Part shown: positions 26,601-41,600 of the stretch, in pieces
Numbering within the stretch: the stretch's first letter is position 1
How the letters are laid out: each line of letters begins with the position of its first letter
Source of the DNA: Steromphala cineraria
Taxonomy: Eukaryota > Mollusca > Gastropoda > Trochida > Trochidae
Reading direction: 5' to 3'
DNA length: 64,000 bases
Assembly (NCBI GenBank): GCA_916613615.1
Contig: OU744726.1
Location: 22,385,515-22,449,514 of the forward strand
Translations under genes and position numbers: made by a program
Notes under the pieces: model-generated
The model's input: only the letters and a program-made list of their open reading frames with translations
The model's database searches: none
Told to the model about the DNA's origin: nothing

Positions 26601-29600
26601 TTAATCGGAAAAGCTCGAAATTTTAGGGAATTGTTCACTTTGAGCTAAGCATTCTAAATGTTTGATCATTTCATTTCAATATAAAGGGATTTATTCTATG
26701 ATGACCTGACAATTTCGGGCCTAATTGTGTACAGTATCACCTTTGCAACACAACTGAAATCAACTTTTCATTGATCGTCATTTAATTTAGTTTCAAAATG
26801 TTTATAAATAATTTGCCATATATTTTCTTTTGCAATAATATGTGAGGAAAGATTAAGCCATATCAAATAATTTATTTACTCATTTTAAAATCTCTTACGA
26901 AGCACCCGAAGAGGTGACCACGTATTTTTTTCATTCTTGAAAACACAAGGCTGCTTTAAAAAACAAATATGATGCATCATGTCATAAATAATCATCTAAA
27001 ATGAAAATTTACATACCAGACTTTATAATTATGATAACTTTCGTTTTCGTATCAAATCATTGCAAAGAATAAAGACCGTGAACATTCCCGTTATACTGCG
27101 CAATGCGGGAGACGTGTTTGTAAACATTTTCGAGCACCCGGGTGGGAATCTCTCGTTTGGCGATTGCCTTATGAAATATTTTGTCAACACCTAAAACAAA
27201 CCTTGTTTAATAAATTCAATCACATCATGACAATTTTTTAAAGAAAAGGGGCATTGTTTGTTAATTTCTATCAATTTACGGCCACGATTCATGAAATCTG
27301 TGAAATTGTTAGAAACTGTTACATTGTTGCTTCATCTTGAGAATTTTTTAACGATTCAAAATATATTTACAATTTGATAGAATATATCCATAGAGATTTT
27401 TTAAAGGATTAAATAGATATTATTATAATTATTAAAATCAGTCATAGATATTAATCCGTGGCGCTGGTTATATCGTTCTAAAAAATGCGCCCTTGCGCAC
27501 CCGTCATTTTCCTCCTTTGCGATCTTTCATTATTTTCGACCAAACCAAGACTCGAAAAAAAATGCCGAAACCTATTGATGGTAATTGACATATATTCCAA
27601 CATTTCTGATACTTTTTCAATATTTTTTATCACCTCTGTTCATCCCAAATTACTTTTGTTTTCGCATTTGCCATTGAAAACGAAATGTTACTGCCATGCC
27701 GCATGACGTGTGCAGTCAGGCTAAAAATAGACATAGGAATTCCCTTAGTGGGCCAGTGGAAAGAGGAGTCGATGATTATTATTTTCTCTGAATTTCATCT
27801 CTTTACAATGCAAACTTACCAAACGCGAGATTAAAAAATATGATAGTCAAGCGCTATCGCGAGAACGTTGTGATTTTTGCGTACTTACTTATGGCCACGC
27901 ACTGTACAATGACTTGTCTGTAAAATAGGTTTATGGCCCAATGTGCTGAAATTGCTTCATAATAAAGATCTTACACAACTCTGAGGTAAACGTTTTTAAA
28001 TCAATTCTGATTACAAATATTGTAAGAGACGTAGCTCAACTCATCTCCAATGAGGCTTGGGTTTGTTTCACGGTCTCGCCATCAAAAGATGTAAAAAGAA
28101 TTACATGTTACTTCCTCGTTAAGCTTGAATTGTTGAGTTCCTGCAGACCAATACTTAATTGGTTATAACAGATCTTCAACTTTCAACCATTTCTAACCTT
28201 ATGGAATATTTCTGACTTTTGTTGTGAACCAAAGTTTCAAAGAAGTCCAAAATGACCTCATATAAAGTCATATATTGAGCTTGCCTTTAACAAAAGTGTT
28301 TTTTTTAACTTGAATATTTCAACAACTCAACAGAAATTATGAAAGATAATCACTAGGTCAACTCTGTGGATCAGCTGGTACTCACCTTTTAAACAATAAG
28401 CAAGATTTGGCAATAAACCTGAAAATGGTTTCAAGAACCTGAAACCAAATGAAAATTCAATTGAAATATCAATTTGATAGATTATAAAAAAATGCTATTT
28501 TTGTAAATACAAATTGTAGGGCATGCATGTTGAGAAAAATGTGTCACTTAATAATTCAAATCATATCTTTCATGAAATGTTTAAAAAATACAACACAAAA
28601 AGAGACCATTTTGTTTTTACAAGCAAAATATCTTTTTGTTTAAAAAAGTTTTGCTGAATTAAAGGAATTTCAAGAGATATGATTTACCTGAAAGACATCG
28701 GTGACTGTGTACTCCTTGTCAAAGTCTGCACAGCTGACAGCGATTTCTATTTTATCAGTCAAACATAACAAGAGATCCCTGTAACAAAGTAGTTAACATA
28801 GATAGAAATAGATATATGCATTTCTTTAATTCTTTAAGGTATGAAGTTGTCATCTACTCTAATTTAACCTAAATTTAATAAAACTGGTACAGAGTGATTA
28901 ACCAAACAACTAACAACAGAAGAAAAAAGTCTGGTCTAAAAAGTTTAAAATTAACGTTCTAAAAATAAAATCAGTCATGTGGAGCTACCAACAGCCAAAA
29001 AAAACCTGTACTTATCAAATGTATATAATGCTTGACTAAAGGTAATATACTTATAGAATATCAATATAATTTGATTTGACTGAAATATGATTATAACTAT
29101 CAGATATGTTAAGCTCAAAAACAATTCTTAACATATAATCATATAAAACTTGCAACCTTGAAGAACATGGCTTATAAAATTGACATACGCAAAAACTGGT
29201 TTTCATTGTAATGCAATAGCCAAATATTGGTTAAAAGCTGATATTCAGTGATAAATGACTAAACTTGTCAAATACATTAATTACTTTAATGAAATTTAAA
29301 ATATGATGCTCAACAAAGAGATAAGAAAGCTGTGAAATTAAATTACTTGGGGATAATATTTCTGTAAATTGATCAATGTCAAAACACTCACACAACATGT
29401 GTTTAATTGTGAAGGGACAGTGACAGGGTATACTCATTTGGGGGTCTTCCCAATGTAAAAGATTTTTATCATTATGACAGCTGAAAATGAACCTACCTGT
29501 AAACAAGGAGGAATGAAAAGTTCTCTTCTAAGTAAGCTTCCAATACACAAGTAAACTTCTCAAACATGCTGTTCTGTAGTAAGTTGAACATATGGACCTA

Positions 29601-32600
29601 CAAACAGAATTTTCATTTCAAGACTTTTTTGGCCTCAGAAAAGGTATGTAAGTTAAAGCAAGCTTGAGCAAAAAGAGACTTATTGATTTTTTGGGTGTGT
29701 GTAAAAGTCCATCTAATTTTGATAATTTGTCAACTGTGTCCAATATTTCAGAGCGATGAAAAGCATAAATACTTATAAGGGTTTAGTATTCAAAGCAAAG
29801 CCAACACAAATTGAAGTTTATCATTTGAATGATCACCATGAATATAATCATATGACGTTTAATAAATTCAACTCACTAAAGCATGAAAAACTTCTCCGGA
29901 ATATTTGAATCTTCCATCTTGGTTGGCCCCAAACATGTTGAACAGAGCATCAAGGATGTCTTGTAGATACTGGAAAAGGATCCAACCAGTAAATATACCA
30001 TATACAGTAGAACACGGATATAACGAACTCCAAGGGACCAGAGAATTTAGTTCGCTATATCCGGTGTTCGCTATACACATATAACTTTAATGATATTATA
30101 TAGGGACGGGACTTAAAAATGTGTTTGCTATATCCGATTGTTTGCTATATCCGAGTTTGTTATATCCGTGTTCTATTGTACTTCAATCAGCACTTGGATT
30201 TGTACATTGACTGTACGCAGTGTACATTGACTGTACAATTGGGTTTTTTGTTTTTTGGAAATGCAATTTAAGTAACATATAAGCATGAAATTTTCTCTTT
30301 CCATTAAACTAACCAATGATGAAAGTGAGCTGTCCGTCAGCAAATGGCTGGTAAACTAAAAACTGTCCAGTTGGCAAGTATGTTTTTCCTTTAATCTAGG
30401 TGTCAATATATCAAATCTTGGTCGACTAAGAGAGGGATAGAATTGTCTACAACACACAAAGTTCTTTGCAAAAATAGCATAAGTGTATTGTTTCATGTTT
30501 CGAGGTTTAGACCTTCTTTATAAGACCATTCATCAATGAATAAAATTGAATTTCAAACAGTAGATCAACAAGCCCTTTTGCTAATTGCTTGACAGAGTTA
30601 CCTACCTTGACTACTTCCTGTCCGCGCAGGTTGATGAGGTTGCGTAGACTCTGTTCTATACAGTCTTGTCTCGTCGACCACTGGAGAACACCCAGGAGGT
30701 CGGCTGGAAGAAATCAACAGATTGAGTTGGACTGAAGGTATTGCAGTAGAATATTAATATCCCTATATTATGAATATCACTAATGGCCTAAAAATTTAAG
30801 ATATCAATACTTGCAGTTGTAATGTCACAGCAATAATTTGGCAAATTTTCTGTTTCAATATGATTTCAGTTATATGTTTATGTTTCAGGTTGACCTCTGT
30901 GATACATATATGGAAGTCATGTGTTGTTATTCTTGAGGGATTTTGCTACATTCATGATGATTACATGACGTTATTCTTTATGATATAGGCCTACACACTT
31001 TTTAAAAATTATTTGGTGTCATCAACTGCAACGATAAACATTACTTGTTTCACATACATCATATGCAGGACAAAGTAACCATTACGATAGCTATTGCGAT
31101 AGTCTATCAATAATGTAAATGCAGTTTTTGCTGCTATGCTTGTGATGATTTTAAACTCAGCCGCCCTTGTGGAATTTGTAACCTTAAATTTGCAACAATG
31201 AGGTCATCAGTTGTATCTTTAGTTTGCTAATTTTAGCTCTTGGCCATCTGTTTTAAGCAAAACAGTATTTTTAAAGGATAAAAAGGCATGTTTTCGTGTG
31301 AATTTTACTCAAAATTGGAACTTAATTAACAACTGAATTGACTAAAATGATGATACTATGGATATATTGACGTGCTGTCAATATTATTGATTACTATTGA
31401 TAAAGTACTATTGGCACAGCGACCATCGCAGTAAGCCGATAGTTTGATCTTTTATGACACCCCTATTATCTAATTTATCAATATGCTATCCTTAAAACAC
31501 CTTTCTAGAAAGAATGCTAGGAGCAGCATAAAACATAAACCTAATTAGCTAGACAAGTTTGAGTTACTAAAAAACTTATTAGAACAATCTAGCAGAAAAT
31601 TAATATGAATGCCTGATTGATCTTTATAAGGTTTGTGACTCTTACCTTGCTGGGTGAATTTGGTTGAGCAGAGGAATGTTGATACAGTGAATGATTCTCG
31701 CTGACTCCGCCCAAAGGGGAGTTGGTTTGGGAGGGGGGTCATTATACGCGGGTCCCCGAAGTCGTCATGGAACTGAGGAAGTTTCATGTAGGCCTTCATC
31801 TTCTTTGCATCATCACACTGGGTTAAAACATATAGTAAACCAAATATCATTAAGGATCTCACATAAGATTTAAAGGGCATTAGCACGTTTTTATATAATT
31901 CTATATTCTGAATTTTTCACTGATAATTGTAAGTTAATGCTAAATGACAGTGTCAAAAATCTCATTCACAAGCCAACCATCCATAGTCAGAGGACAAAGT
32001 ATGAAGATTCTCGTGAAATCAATTGGCGGCCATTTAAACAATTAGCTTTGTACGTACCTTATAGATAGTGAGTGTGTGTTTCCCATCAGCCTGTGTGGCC
32101 GAGTTCTTGTCTGTGAGAGAGAGGAAGGAGAAGCCATACATCTGCTTCTCGGTCTTGTCTCGTGCTACAAATAGTCAAATTAGCAATTAATTTTACTACA
32201 TATTTTTGTAGTCATGGACAAGTTTTAAAAGAAATAATGTCTTGTCTTTAGCTACAAATATTAATTTTGTTTTAAATTTGAAATTCTTCAAAGGCATTTA
32301 GAAGTTGGTATGATAATACAAGACAAATATTATGGATAACAACTTCTTTACTGATTTCTCACGACGTTTCTGGGCCAATTCTTGCCCCTTCTTCAGGTGA
32401 CATAGATACATAGATATACATAAGCCAATTAAGTGACTTAGCATATACAATACAGAAGACTGTCAGCTATGTACAATCAGAACATGAGATGAAAGATAAA
32501 AATCATTTTAAAATTTGTTCAATGTGTTTGACATATTAGGAGGCCTTTGATGTTTAATGAAATTTAGTCTGAACATTTATTCCTCTTTCACTAATATTTT

Positions 32601-35600
32601 TCACCCATCAGTGGGCATGGATACTGATTATTACATATTATTTTATTTGTTTGTATCATAAATTCATCATACACATAGGGCAAACAACAAATGAATGTTG
32701 TCCAATAATAGAAATAACATTGCTCACTGTTATTCATTGTCCTTTCGCATTTTCGTTTATTTTGTAAGAAATCTCAACTTCATGAGGAGTATACAATCAA
32801 GGCACCCACACTGAAGGGTTATGATAAATATACATATTTTCATTTGTATAATTCAGATATTAATTTTTATCGCTATTATTTTTATTGATAATCTGTAAAT
32901 AACAAAGACAGACACTTTTACAGATGGTTAAGGCTAAACAATGGTTATAATCAAACATGTTGAGGAGAATGCACTGTGAAAATCACATACCGGTAATACT
33001 AACAATCAATTAATTCCTCAATTACTGGATCTATTAGAATATTTACACATTTCTTTAAAATTTTCAACATTTAAAATGTGGATAAGTTTGAATACAGATT
33101 GATGATTTTAATAGGGTTTGATATATGCAATCCTATGATAATCAAAGCATTAAAATATTATTATAAAATTGAACTTAAACTTCTGATATAAAAGCATACA
33201 AGATTGAACCTTCTTTCTCACAGAGAGTGAACTTACTTGAGCAATGAGCGTATTCGAATCGAACGTGAGCACCGTTGAACTTCTCTATTGGCACTGAGAC
33301 CTGAAAAGACAATCAAACAAAGTTGATAGCAGGAGCCTTCAAATGAAACTACCATATTTCCTCTAATAAGCGCCAGGTCTCTAATAAGTGCCGGGGGTGA
33401 TAGGTAGTTGAGAAATTAAGCGCCGGGCCTCTTATAAGCGCTGGGTCCAAACCATTGAATTAATGCCCCTTAGTAAACATTTTACAGATATTCATAGTAA
33501 AATACTGTCTGACACAAACTTTAATTTTCTATGAAAGAAATAAGCGCCAGGCCTTCAATTAGCGCCGGGCCTCTAGTAAGCGCCGGAGATGGATTTTTAC
33601 ATAACGCGGCAACATATACGCTGATGTAGCAGGATGTTAAAAGATTAGAGATGGATTTTATATTTCCTGCGCCAACTTACCCTGATGGTGTCGTTCCACT
33701 TTGGGTTGTTGGAGTGGTAGAAGATGCAGGAGAAGTACCTGGAGACCGGTTCCTCCCCACACCCCCCGGAGATACACCCCTGCAGGAGAAACAATAAACC
33801 CTTTCAACCCTAGAAATCAGGCTCAAAAGACATTTGTTAACACAGGGGTGAAATCGTATACCCAGACAACCATTTAACAGTTGTAAGATCTGTAACATGG
33901 ACAGATAACTGGAGAAACTGTGGCAGTGAAAGCGAAAACAGTTGGCTGAATCTATATTCTGAAACTAAATCTACAACAACATCCCCCCACCCCCCTATAT
34001 CAAATAAGGAGGGCTAGTCTGAAAAAAAATATAAATGTACAACACCACAATTGATTACGATGAAGGCATTATAACACATAAATAACCCCTTTTATCCAGT
34101 GTTGGGTGTGTATCACCGTCTTAAGCTTTCTTTCTTGTAAACACTGAGTAAGGAATTTGTATATATACATAATGTTGCCTTCCACATTCTAAAGTGGGTT
34201 TCTATTTGTTCCATTGAATGATGATGTCATACCTCTATTTCATGGCCGTCACTGTCAAACACAGTAACTTTGACCTCCACGTTCTTGGCCGCTTTTTTAC
34301 TTCCTTTCTCGAATTCTGCCGAGTTTAGAGTCAGATACAAGTCATTTCGAACTTCACCTGCAAAAGTTAAAAGGGAAGCAAATTCAATTATCTAATCCAA
34401 AACAACAAAAGGCAATTAAAATTTGATGTAACATTTAAATGCTTTGACCAAAGTTTCAATCCACTTTCTATCTAAAGGTCTTATCTTACTTTAAAGGGGC
34501 AGTAGCATGTTTTTGGATAATTTTATATTTTAAATATTTCACTGATAATTGTCAGTTATTGCTAAATGTATTATATTGACAGTGTCAACAATCTCATTAC
34601 ACAAGCCAATCATCAACAGTCAGAGGACAAAGTATGAAGATTCATATAAAATCCATTGGCGGCCATTTTTTTTTTAACACCTTTAATTCATTTTGTGTAA
34701 GAAAAATTAATTACATGGCTAAACTTTATGTTATATATTTGAATTATTACTGCTCAATTTAGTTTGAATACATAGTCTTTCAATTGGAACTATTTATTTT
34801 CATTTTCCTAACTTCACCTTATGTGCCCCCCTAAAAACGTGCTACTGCCCCTTTAAAGCAAAGGTTACAATAGTTTTTGTATAAATTGTAGAAACTCTAC
34901 ATCCAACAGTCCAAAATGTCTTTAGCCAAATATCCTGGATGCAAATATTTGCCAACAAATGACTTCTTCTACTAGCATTATTTCCCTTAGTGAGAAATTT
35001 CAAAGCCTTGAATCTGACAAACGGAATGGGAAATCCCTGATCATTTCAGCAGTACGAGTGGTAATGAAGTTGGTCATTGGCTGCACCCAAGAGTTATCTC
35101 CCTTACCTGGGTTGATGGAGTCGGAGAAGCCGATTGGTTGAATGATGGTGAGACCCTTGCTGAACATGGTTGGGTTGTCCGTCCTCACACTGGACATATC
35201 TCCGTGGAACAGCTTCAGGGACACCGCCAGACCTTCACGTACATAGAAAATGATCAACATGCATAAAGCTTAACTTAATTGTCATCTCAATATACCATAA
35301 AATTCATTTCAAAGTTGTATATCAATATACAACCTACAAAAGTATATCTTCAACTTTGGAGAAGCTAGCTGATTCATATGATTTACAAATGATTTATTTG
35401 ACTGAGGTAAGAAAATCAGTGAAAATTACAGCTGAGTTCTCACTCAAAATCTAGTAGGTCGAAATTTTTCACCATTACTGCTCCAGCTTTTTAGGAAAGT
35501 GCAATGAACTCTGTACGAGGCTACCCCTTATTACCGATAAGGGGCTGCACTCAAACCACAAACTTTGGCACAATTCTCAATGCTTCTATCAAATAATTGG

Positions 35601-38600
35601 ATTTAGATTTGCATTTGTTATTATTTTGGATCGGTATTTTGTATGATCCGACAGTAACCCTCAGAAAGAATATGAGTAAAGAGAGACCACCTCCTACCCA
35701 GTCTGATTAAAATCGACCGTATTCCGAGGAATAAAATAGCAAAAATATTGTCTCTTACGGGCTCAAACCACTCAGGATATCCTCTCCGTCTAGGTCGGAA
35801 TGCACCCACCTCTGTCGCATGTTGCTATAACCAGTTTAGCGCAGACAAACCCAGTCGTAAGCTATCCAATCACATCCTCGTTTTTAAACAGAGTTTAGCG
35901 TCAATTATGTATAATGAATGGTACACTAGAGTTATCTGCCCCTAACATCATATCGAAAGCTTTTGTTGCCCGCCTTGTGATTGGTTAGATAAGCTTATTT
36001 CGGAAACATGCGACAGATATTAGTACATTCAGACCGAGACAGAGAGGATATCCTGACCGGTTTGAACCCCGATAGAGACAATATTTTTGCAATTTTATTC
36101 CTTAAGAGTTCGGTCGATTTTAATCAGACTGACCCCCTACCTATGCTCTGCCTGTCCTTGTCATTGGCGGACATCTTCCCCTGCATCATCGTCTGTTTCT
36201 TCATCAACTCCTCATGCTTGAAGGGAAATGAAGACTCGTTCTCGATACAACTGAAACAAGTTAAGGACTCACATACAGGCAAGAACAAGAACGCACAGGC
36301 ATCATAACAAGGGCCCCAGCCTTCCACAGGTCCAAATATTCACCTCAAGTACTTTAGGGGTCAGACTCAAATTGGACCAGAGTTCCCGAGTACACGAGTA
36401 ATCAAGTACCCAAAAATTCTTAGTTGATAACATAAATTCACAAATAACAGACAAACTGTATATAATAGTTTAAACAAGTATTATTACCTACGAGGGCAGT
36501 TATATCCAGGTTCATATTTTTCCAAGGGCAAAATATCACTTTTTCATTGTGATTAAGTTATAAACAATACTTTGACGTCACGACACCTATGACGTCACAA
36601 TCTATACGGGTCAGCTGTGGCTTGTCTGCCTATGCTTATAAAAAGGTTTTGTGTATTTTCTTTAATTTTAGCACTGCGGTAACTAACAGAATATTATATG
36701 CTGGCCAATGACATACTGTGTTTACGACACTCGTGCCTAAACATAGTATGTCATGGACACTCATATAATATCCTCTATACTGCGAGCTTCCCTTTTTCAA
36801 GCCCTCCAGTTTAACCAGGCTCAGGCTCGAGGACTCGAGTACCTGTGAAACCCTAATCATAACACGAGCCATTAAAATTAAATTCAGTGTTACATAGATT
36901 TTTTACAAGTCAAATCATGAGTTCTTTTTTGGGTACAACCAGTTTCCTTCCTTACAAAATTATTCATGAAGTTAAGTTTTATGGAGATCAAACATAAATA
37001 AAAGTACCGAGGGTACAGAAGCTCACCTTAAAATGAATGATGTGGTAATATAGTTTAATTGTGTAACCATATTTTATATGATAATTGATTATGGCTGCCA
37101 TCATGATTTTTGTATCTTTTAAAATGCTAGTCTTCTGTTGGAAAAAATTAGAGCACGAACAAACATTAATACAAGAATGTTAATAAATCATGATTTGTTA
37201 ACAAGCAGTAGGTTTTTGTATAACTTTTTTGTATATCTATGGCTGAATTGGTGACCATCTTGTATTTTTTAATCTTCAAAATGTTACTTATATGTGGGCA
37301 TCCATATTAATTTCATTATCTTGATTGGTTTAGGAGTATTCATTTAAATGTCAATCAATAATAACAGGTTTTGTGACTCTTGAAGTCAAGAAATAGTCCG
37401 AAAATCTCAAGAATTCTTTCTTAAAAGTACTTGTACAGTACCAAAGTTTTCAAACACAATCACAAAAGTCAACAAACTGGTTAATCCAATGTTAAATTAG
37501 TCACACTCTCAACTTCCAAAGAACTAAAAAAAGATGCACATAAACATTTGGAATATATCCCTCTGACACAAATCACAAATTCAACTAGTGATAAGTCCAA
37601 TTGCCAAAGTAAACTGTCCAGGTCAATGTCTCATGTGATTCTAACTGAAGATTTCTGAATATTTTAAATCTTGACATATGTTAGTGCAATCTGATTGGTC
37701 AGAAAAGGCTAGCCACATGGGGGTTTATGCTAATTACTAGATATGATGACCTGTGATGACCTCTTGCACCTGCATGTAGCTTATGTAACTTATCCTCTTA
37801 TGTAAGTTACTGTTATTCCATAATGTGAGTGTCTTCCCCTTAATTCAGTATGCAATACAGATATTAGGAGGGGAGTTGCAGGAGAGGGGCTGGAGGATAG
37901 GAGGGGAAAGGAGGGATAGAAGAGAGGTTTGCAATGGAAGGACAGGAGAGGAAAGGGGAGGAGGGGAAGGGGGGATAGAAGAAGGGGGGATAGAAGGGGT
38001 GGGGGGTAGAAGAGAGGTTTGCAATGGAAGGACAGGAGAGGAAAGGGGAGGAGGGGAAGGGAGGATAGAAGGGGTGGGGGGTAGAAGAGAGGTTTGCTAT
38101 AGAAATAATCTGGAGGTCAACTCAGTAATATGTTTATTGAAGTATTTTAATATTAATTGCATGGAAACAACAGTTTGTGTTGAGAGTGAACAAATTTAAT
38201 CATTTTAAATGCTTTTGAAAAGGATTTGTTTGAATTGAATGATCATTATAATTATCTAGATAATCATCGTTCAGATCGTAATCAGATCCCTCACTGGCTA
38301 TGTTATTTGGCCTTTTATGAAGTGTCAGGAATTATGTAACCCACTGATATCATTAGATGTTTTATTTAAAAGGATTTATTAAAACACTCATGGTTCAGGC
38401 TGTTCGCAGATAAAGATGATTCATAAATTTTTTTGTAACTGTATTTATAGTGTTGATAAATATTACAACAAGTGCATCAATACAAATATAAACACATTCA
38501 TTTGATTGACCAGGAAATGTATTCTTTTCAATGAATTTTATGAAATCTAATTGAAAATTCAATATAAATGACATATTGACCATCTTGGATTCTTGATAAT

Positions 38601-41600
38601 AAAATGAATGTGTCTTTGTCAGGAATCACTATATAAAAAAATACTCACTTTTCAGAATGATATCTTAATTGATTTAGTAGGAGAAGTACTTGGCCTGAAA
38701 TCTAATTGAAAAATAATGACTTCTATGTTGACATGTTCCCAGAGCCCCTTCAGCATGATACAATTATCATTTAGTTTTACAGGTTTTCATAAAACATATG
38801 GTATTGGAACTGGAACCTGATACAAATTACCTCTTTCTACAATAACTTATGTAGATTACTGTACATAAAAGCAGATTCTTGACTTATTAATATTAACTCA
38901 TCTTGCAGATTGTTGTACACAAAAGCTGATTCTTGACTTGTTTAAATTGTTATTTGTAAAAAGTATTATTATTAATAGAATACAAGTATACTTTTCATAA
39001 AGTCAATTTATATACTTTCCATAAAGTCCATTGCTTAGACATGATAATTGCCATACATCATTATGTTGTATTTATCAATTAAGTAAAGATAACTAAGCAA
39101 CATACAAGCAGGCAGGGCTGCTAGCCCCAGATCCTTAAGGAGAGTGTAGCAATTTGTGGATTTGGCTTTGTGTATTTGGAGAAGAATAGTGTGCTGAGCA
39201 TGTAAACCTGAACTCTGGCTAAGCCCTTATGTGTGGTATTTAAAATCTTGACGGGAGAGAACATGCATTGTTGTGAAAAATATATATAATTTCACAAAAC
39301 ATAGTTAGCTTATGTCCTAAATTGATTTTGTGTCAAGAAGAACTTCTGTTAGATATAGAAATGGTACAAATATGAGTAAACACAGGAAATGGAACCTGAT
39401 ACAAAATAACTCTTTCCACATCAACTTATCATGAAGATTGCTAAACACAAAACTTATTGATGACAACTTTTGTGTAAGTTGTTATTCTTAGAAAGAACAT
39501 ATCACTGTCATGAGATTACAAGTCTAATTTCCATAACTCTTATTGCATACACATGGCCATATAGCATATTGCTCTGCAATATCAATTGGGTCAGATTATG
39601 CAACAGACTAGCAGCTGACACTGTGATGCTTGCAGCCTGTATCAGGATGTGTATTAGAATAAACACTGTGGACTCTAGAGGCATATCTGAACTCTGGTTG
39701 ACCCCTTATGTGTGGTATTTAAAGGAATATAAGGGAGATACCATTGTTTAAAATTTAACATGATGTTTAATGTGATTGGGTTTTTGCAGCTAGTTGCCAT
39801 GAAGATTTTAAGCAAATTAATTAATTATGTTTGTCTTATATATCTTAATTTTTTTTTAAACACTTAAAAATATAGAACAACTTGCATGACAATCTTAAAT
39901 ATTCCATATTCAAGATAATATTATGATTAGTAAGTTCAAATTAGAGAATTTATTTGATGCAAGTGATCACTTGATGAAAGCTTAAAATTTAATAATAATG
40001 ATGTGTCATTGCAGCTGAAAAGTCAATATGGCTGCTTTTGCGACCATCTTGGATTCTCAAAACTGAAACGTCTACCTTTCTGTGCGGAATCACTATAGGT
40101 ATAACATACTACAATTTAGAAAGTATATCTAGATTGGTTTAGGAGAAGTAGTCTTTTTCATGAAATCTAATTGAAAATTCAATATGGCTCCCATGGCAGC
40201 CATCTTGGATTATCAAAACTGGAACATCTACCTTTCTGTGAGGAATCACCTTGGGTATAACATACTACAATTTCAGAATGGTATCTGGATTTGTATAGGA
40301 GAAGTAGTCTTTTTCGTGAAATCTAATTGAAAATTCAATATGGCTGCACTGGCGGCCATCTTGGATTCTCAAAACTGAAACATCTACCTTTCTGTGAGGA
40401 ATCACCATGGGTATAACATACTACAATTTCAGAATGATATCTGGATTCGTATAGGAGGAGTAGTCTTTTTCATGAAATCTAATTGAAAATTCAATATGGC
40501 TCCCATGGCAGCCATATTGGATTCTCAAAACTGGAACATCTACCTTTCTGTGAGGAATCACCTTGGGTATAACATACTACAATTTCAGAATGGTATCTGG
40601 ATTCGTATAGGAGGAGTAGTCTTTTTCCTGAAATCTAATTGAAAATTCAATATGGCTGCCATGGCAGCCATCTTGGATTCTCAAAACTGAAACATCTACC
40701 TTTCTGTGAGGAATCACCATGGGTATAACATACTACAATTTCAGAATGATATCTGGATTCGTATAGGAGGAGTAGTCTTTTTCATGAAATCTAATTGAAA
40801 ATTCAATATGGCTCCCATGGCAGCCATCTTGGATTCTCAAAACTGGAACATCTACCTTTCTGTGAGGAATCACCATGGGTATAACATACTATAATTTCAG
40901 AATGATATCTGGATTCGTATAGGAGGAGTAGTCTTTTTCATGAAATCTAATTGAAAATTCAATATGGCTCCCATGGCAGCCATCTTGGATTCTCAAAACT
41001 GAAACATTTACCTTTCTGTGAGGAATCACCATGGGTATAACATACTACAATTTCAGAATGGTATCTGGATTCGTATAGGAGGAGTAGTCTTTTTCATGAA
41101 ATCTAATTGAAAATTCAATATGGCTGCCATGACGGCCATCTTGGATTCTCAAAACCGAAACGTCTACCTTTCTGTGAGGAATCACCATGGGTATAACATA
41201 CTACAATTTCAGAATGGTATCTGGATTGGTAAAGGAGGAGTAGTCTTTTTCATGAAATCTAATTGAAAATTCAATATGGCTCCCATGGCAGCCATCTTGG
41301 ATTCTCAAAACTGGAACATCTACCTTTCTGTGAGGAATCACCATGGGTATAACATACTATAATTTCAGAATGATATCTGGATTCGTATAGGAGGAGTAGT
41401 CTTTTTCATGAAATCTAATTGAAAATTCAATATGGCTCCCATGGCAGCCATCTTGGATTCTCAAAACTGAAACATTTACCTTTCTGTGAGGAATCACCAT
41501 GGGTATAACATACTACAATTTCAGAATGGTATCTGGATTCGTATAGGAGGAGTAGTCTTTTTCATGAAATCTAATTGAAAATTCAATATGGCTGCCATGA

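Noticed and set aside
37825..38199. 124-codon Gly/Glu/Arg-rich frame
   Set aside because: It is a translation of the purine-rich minisatellite.
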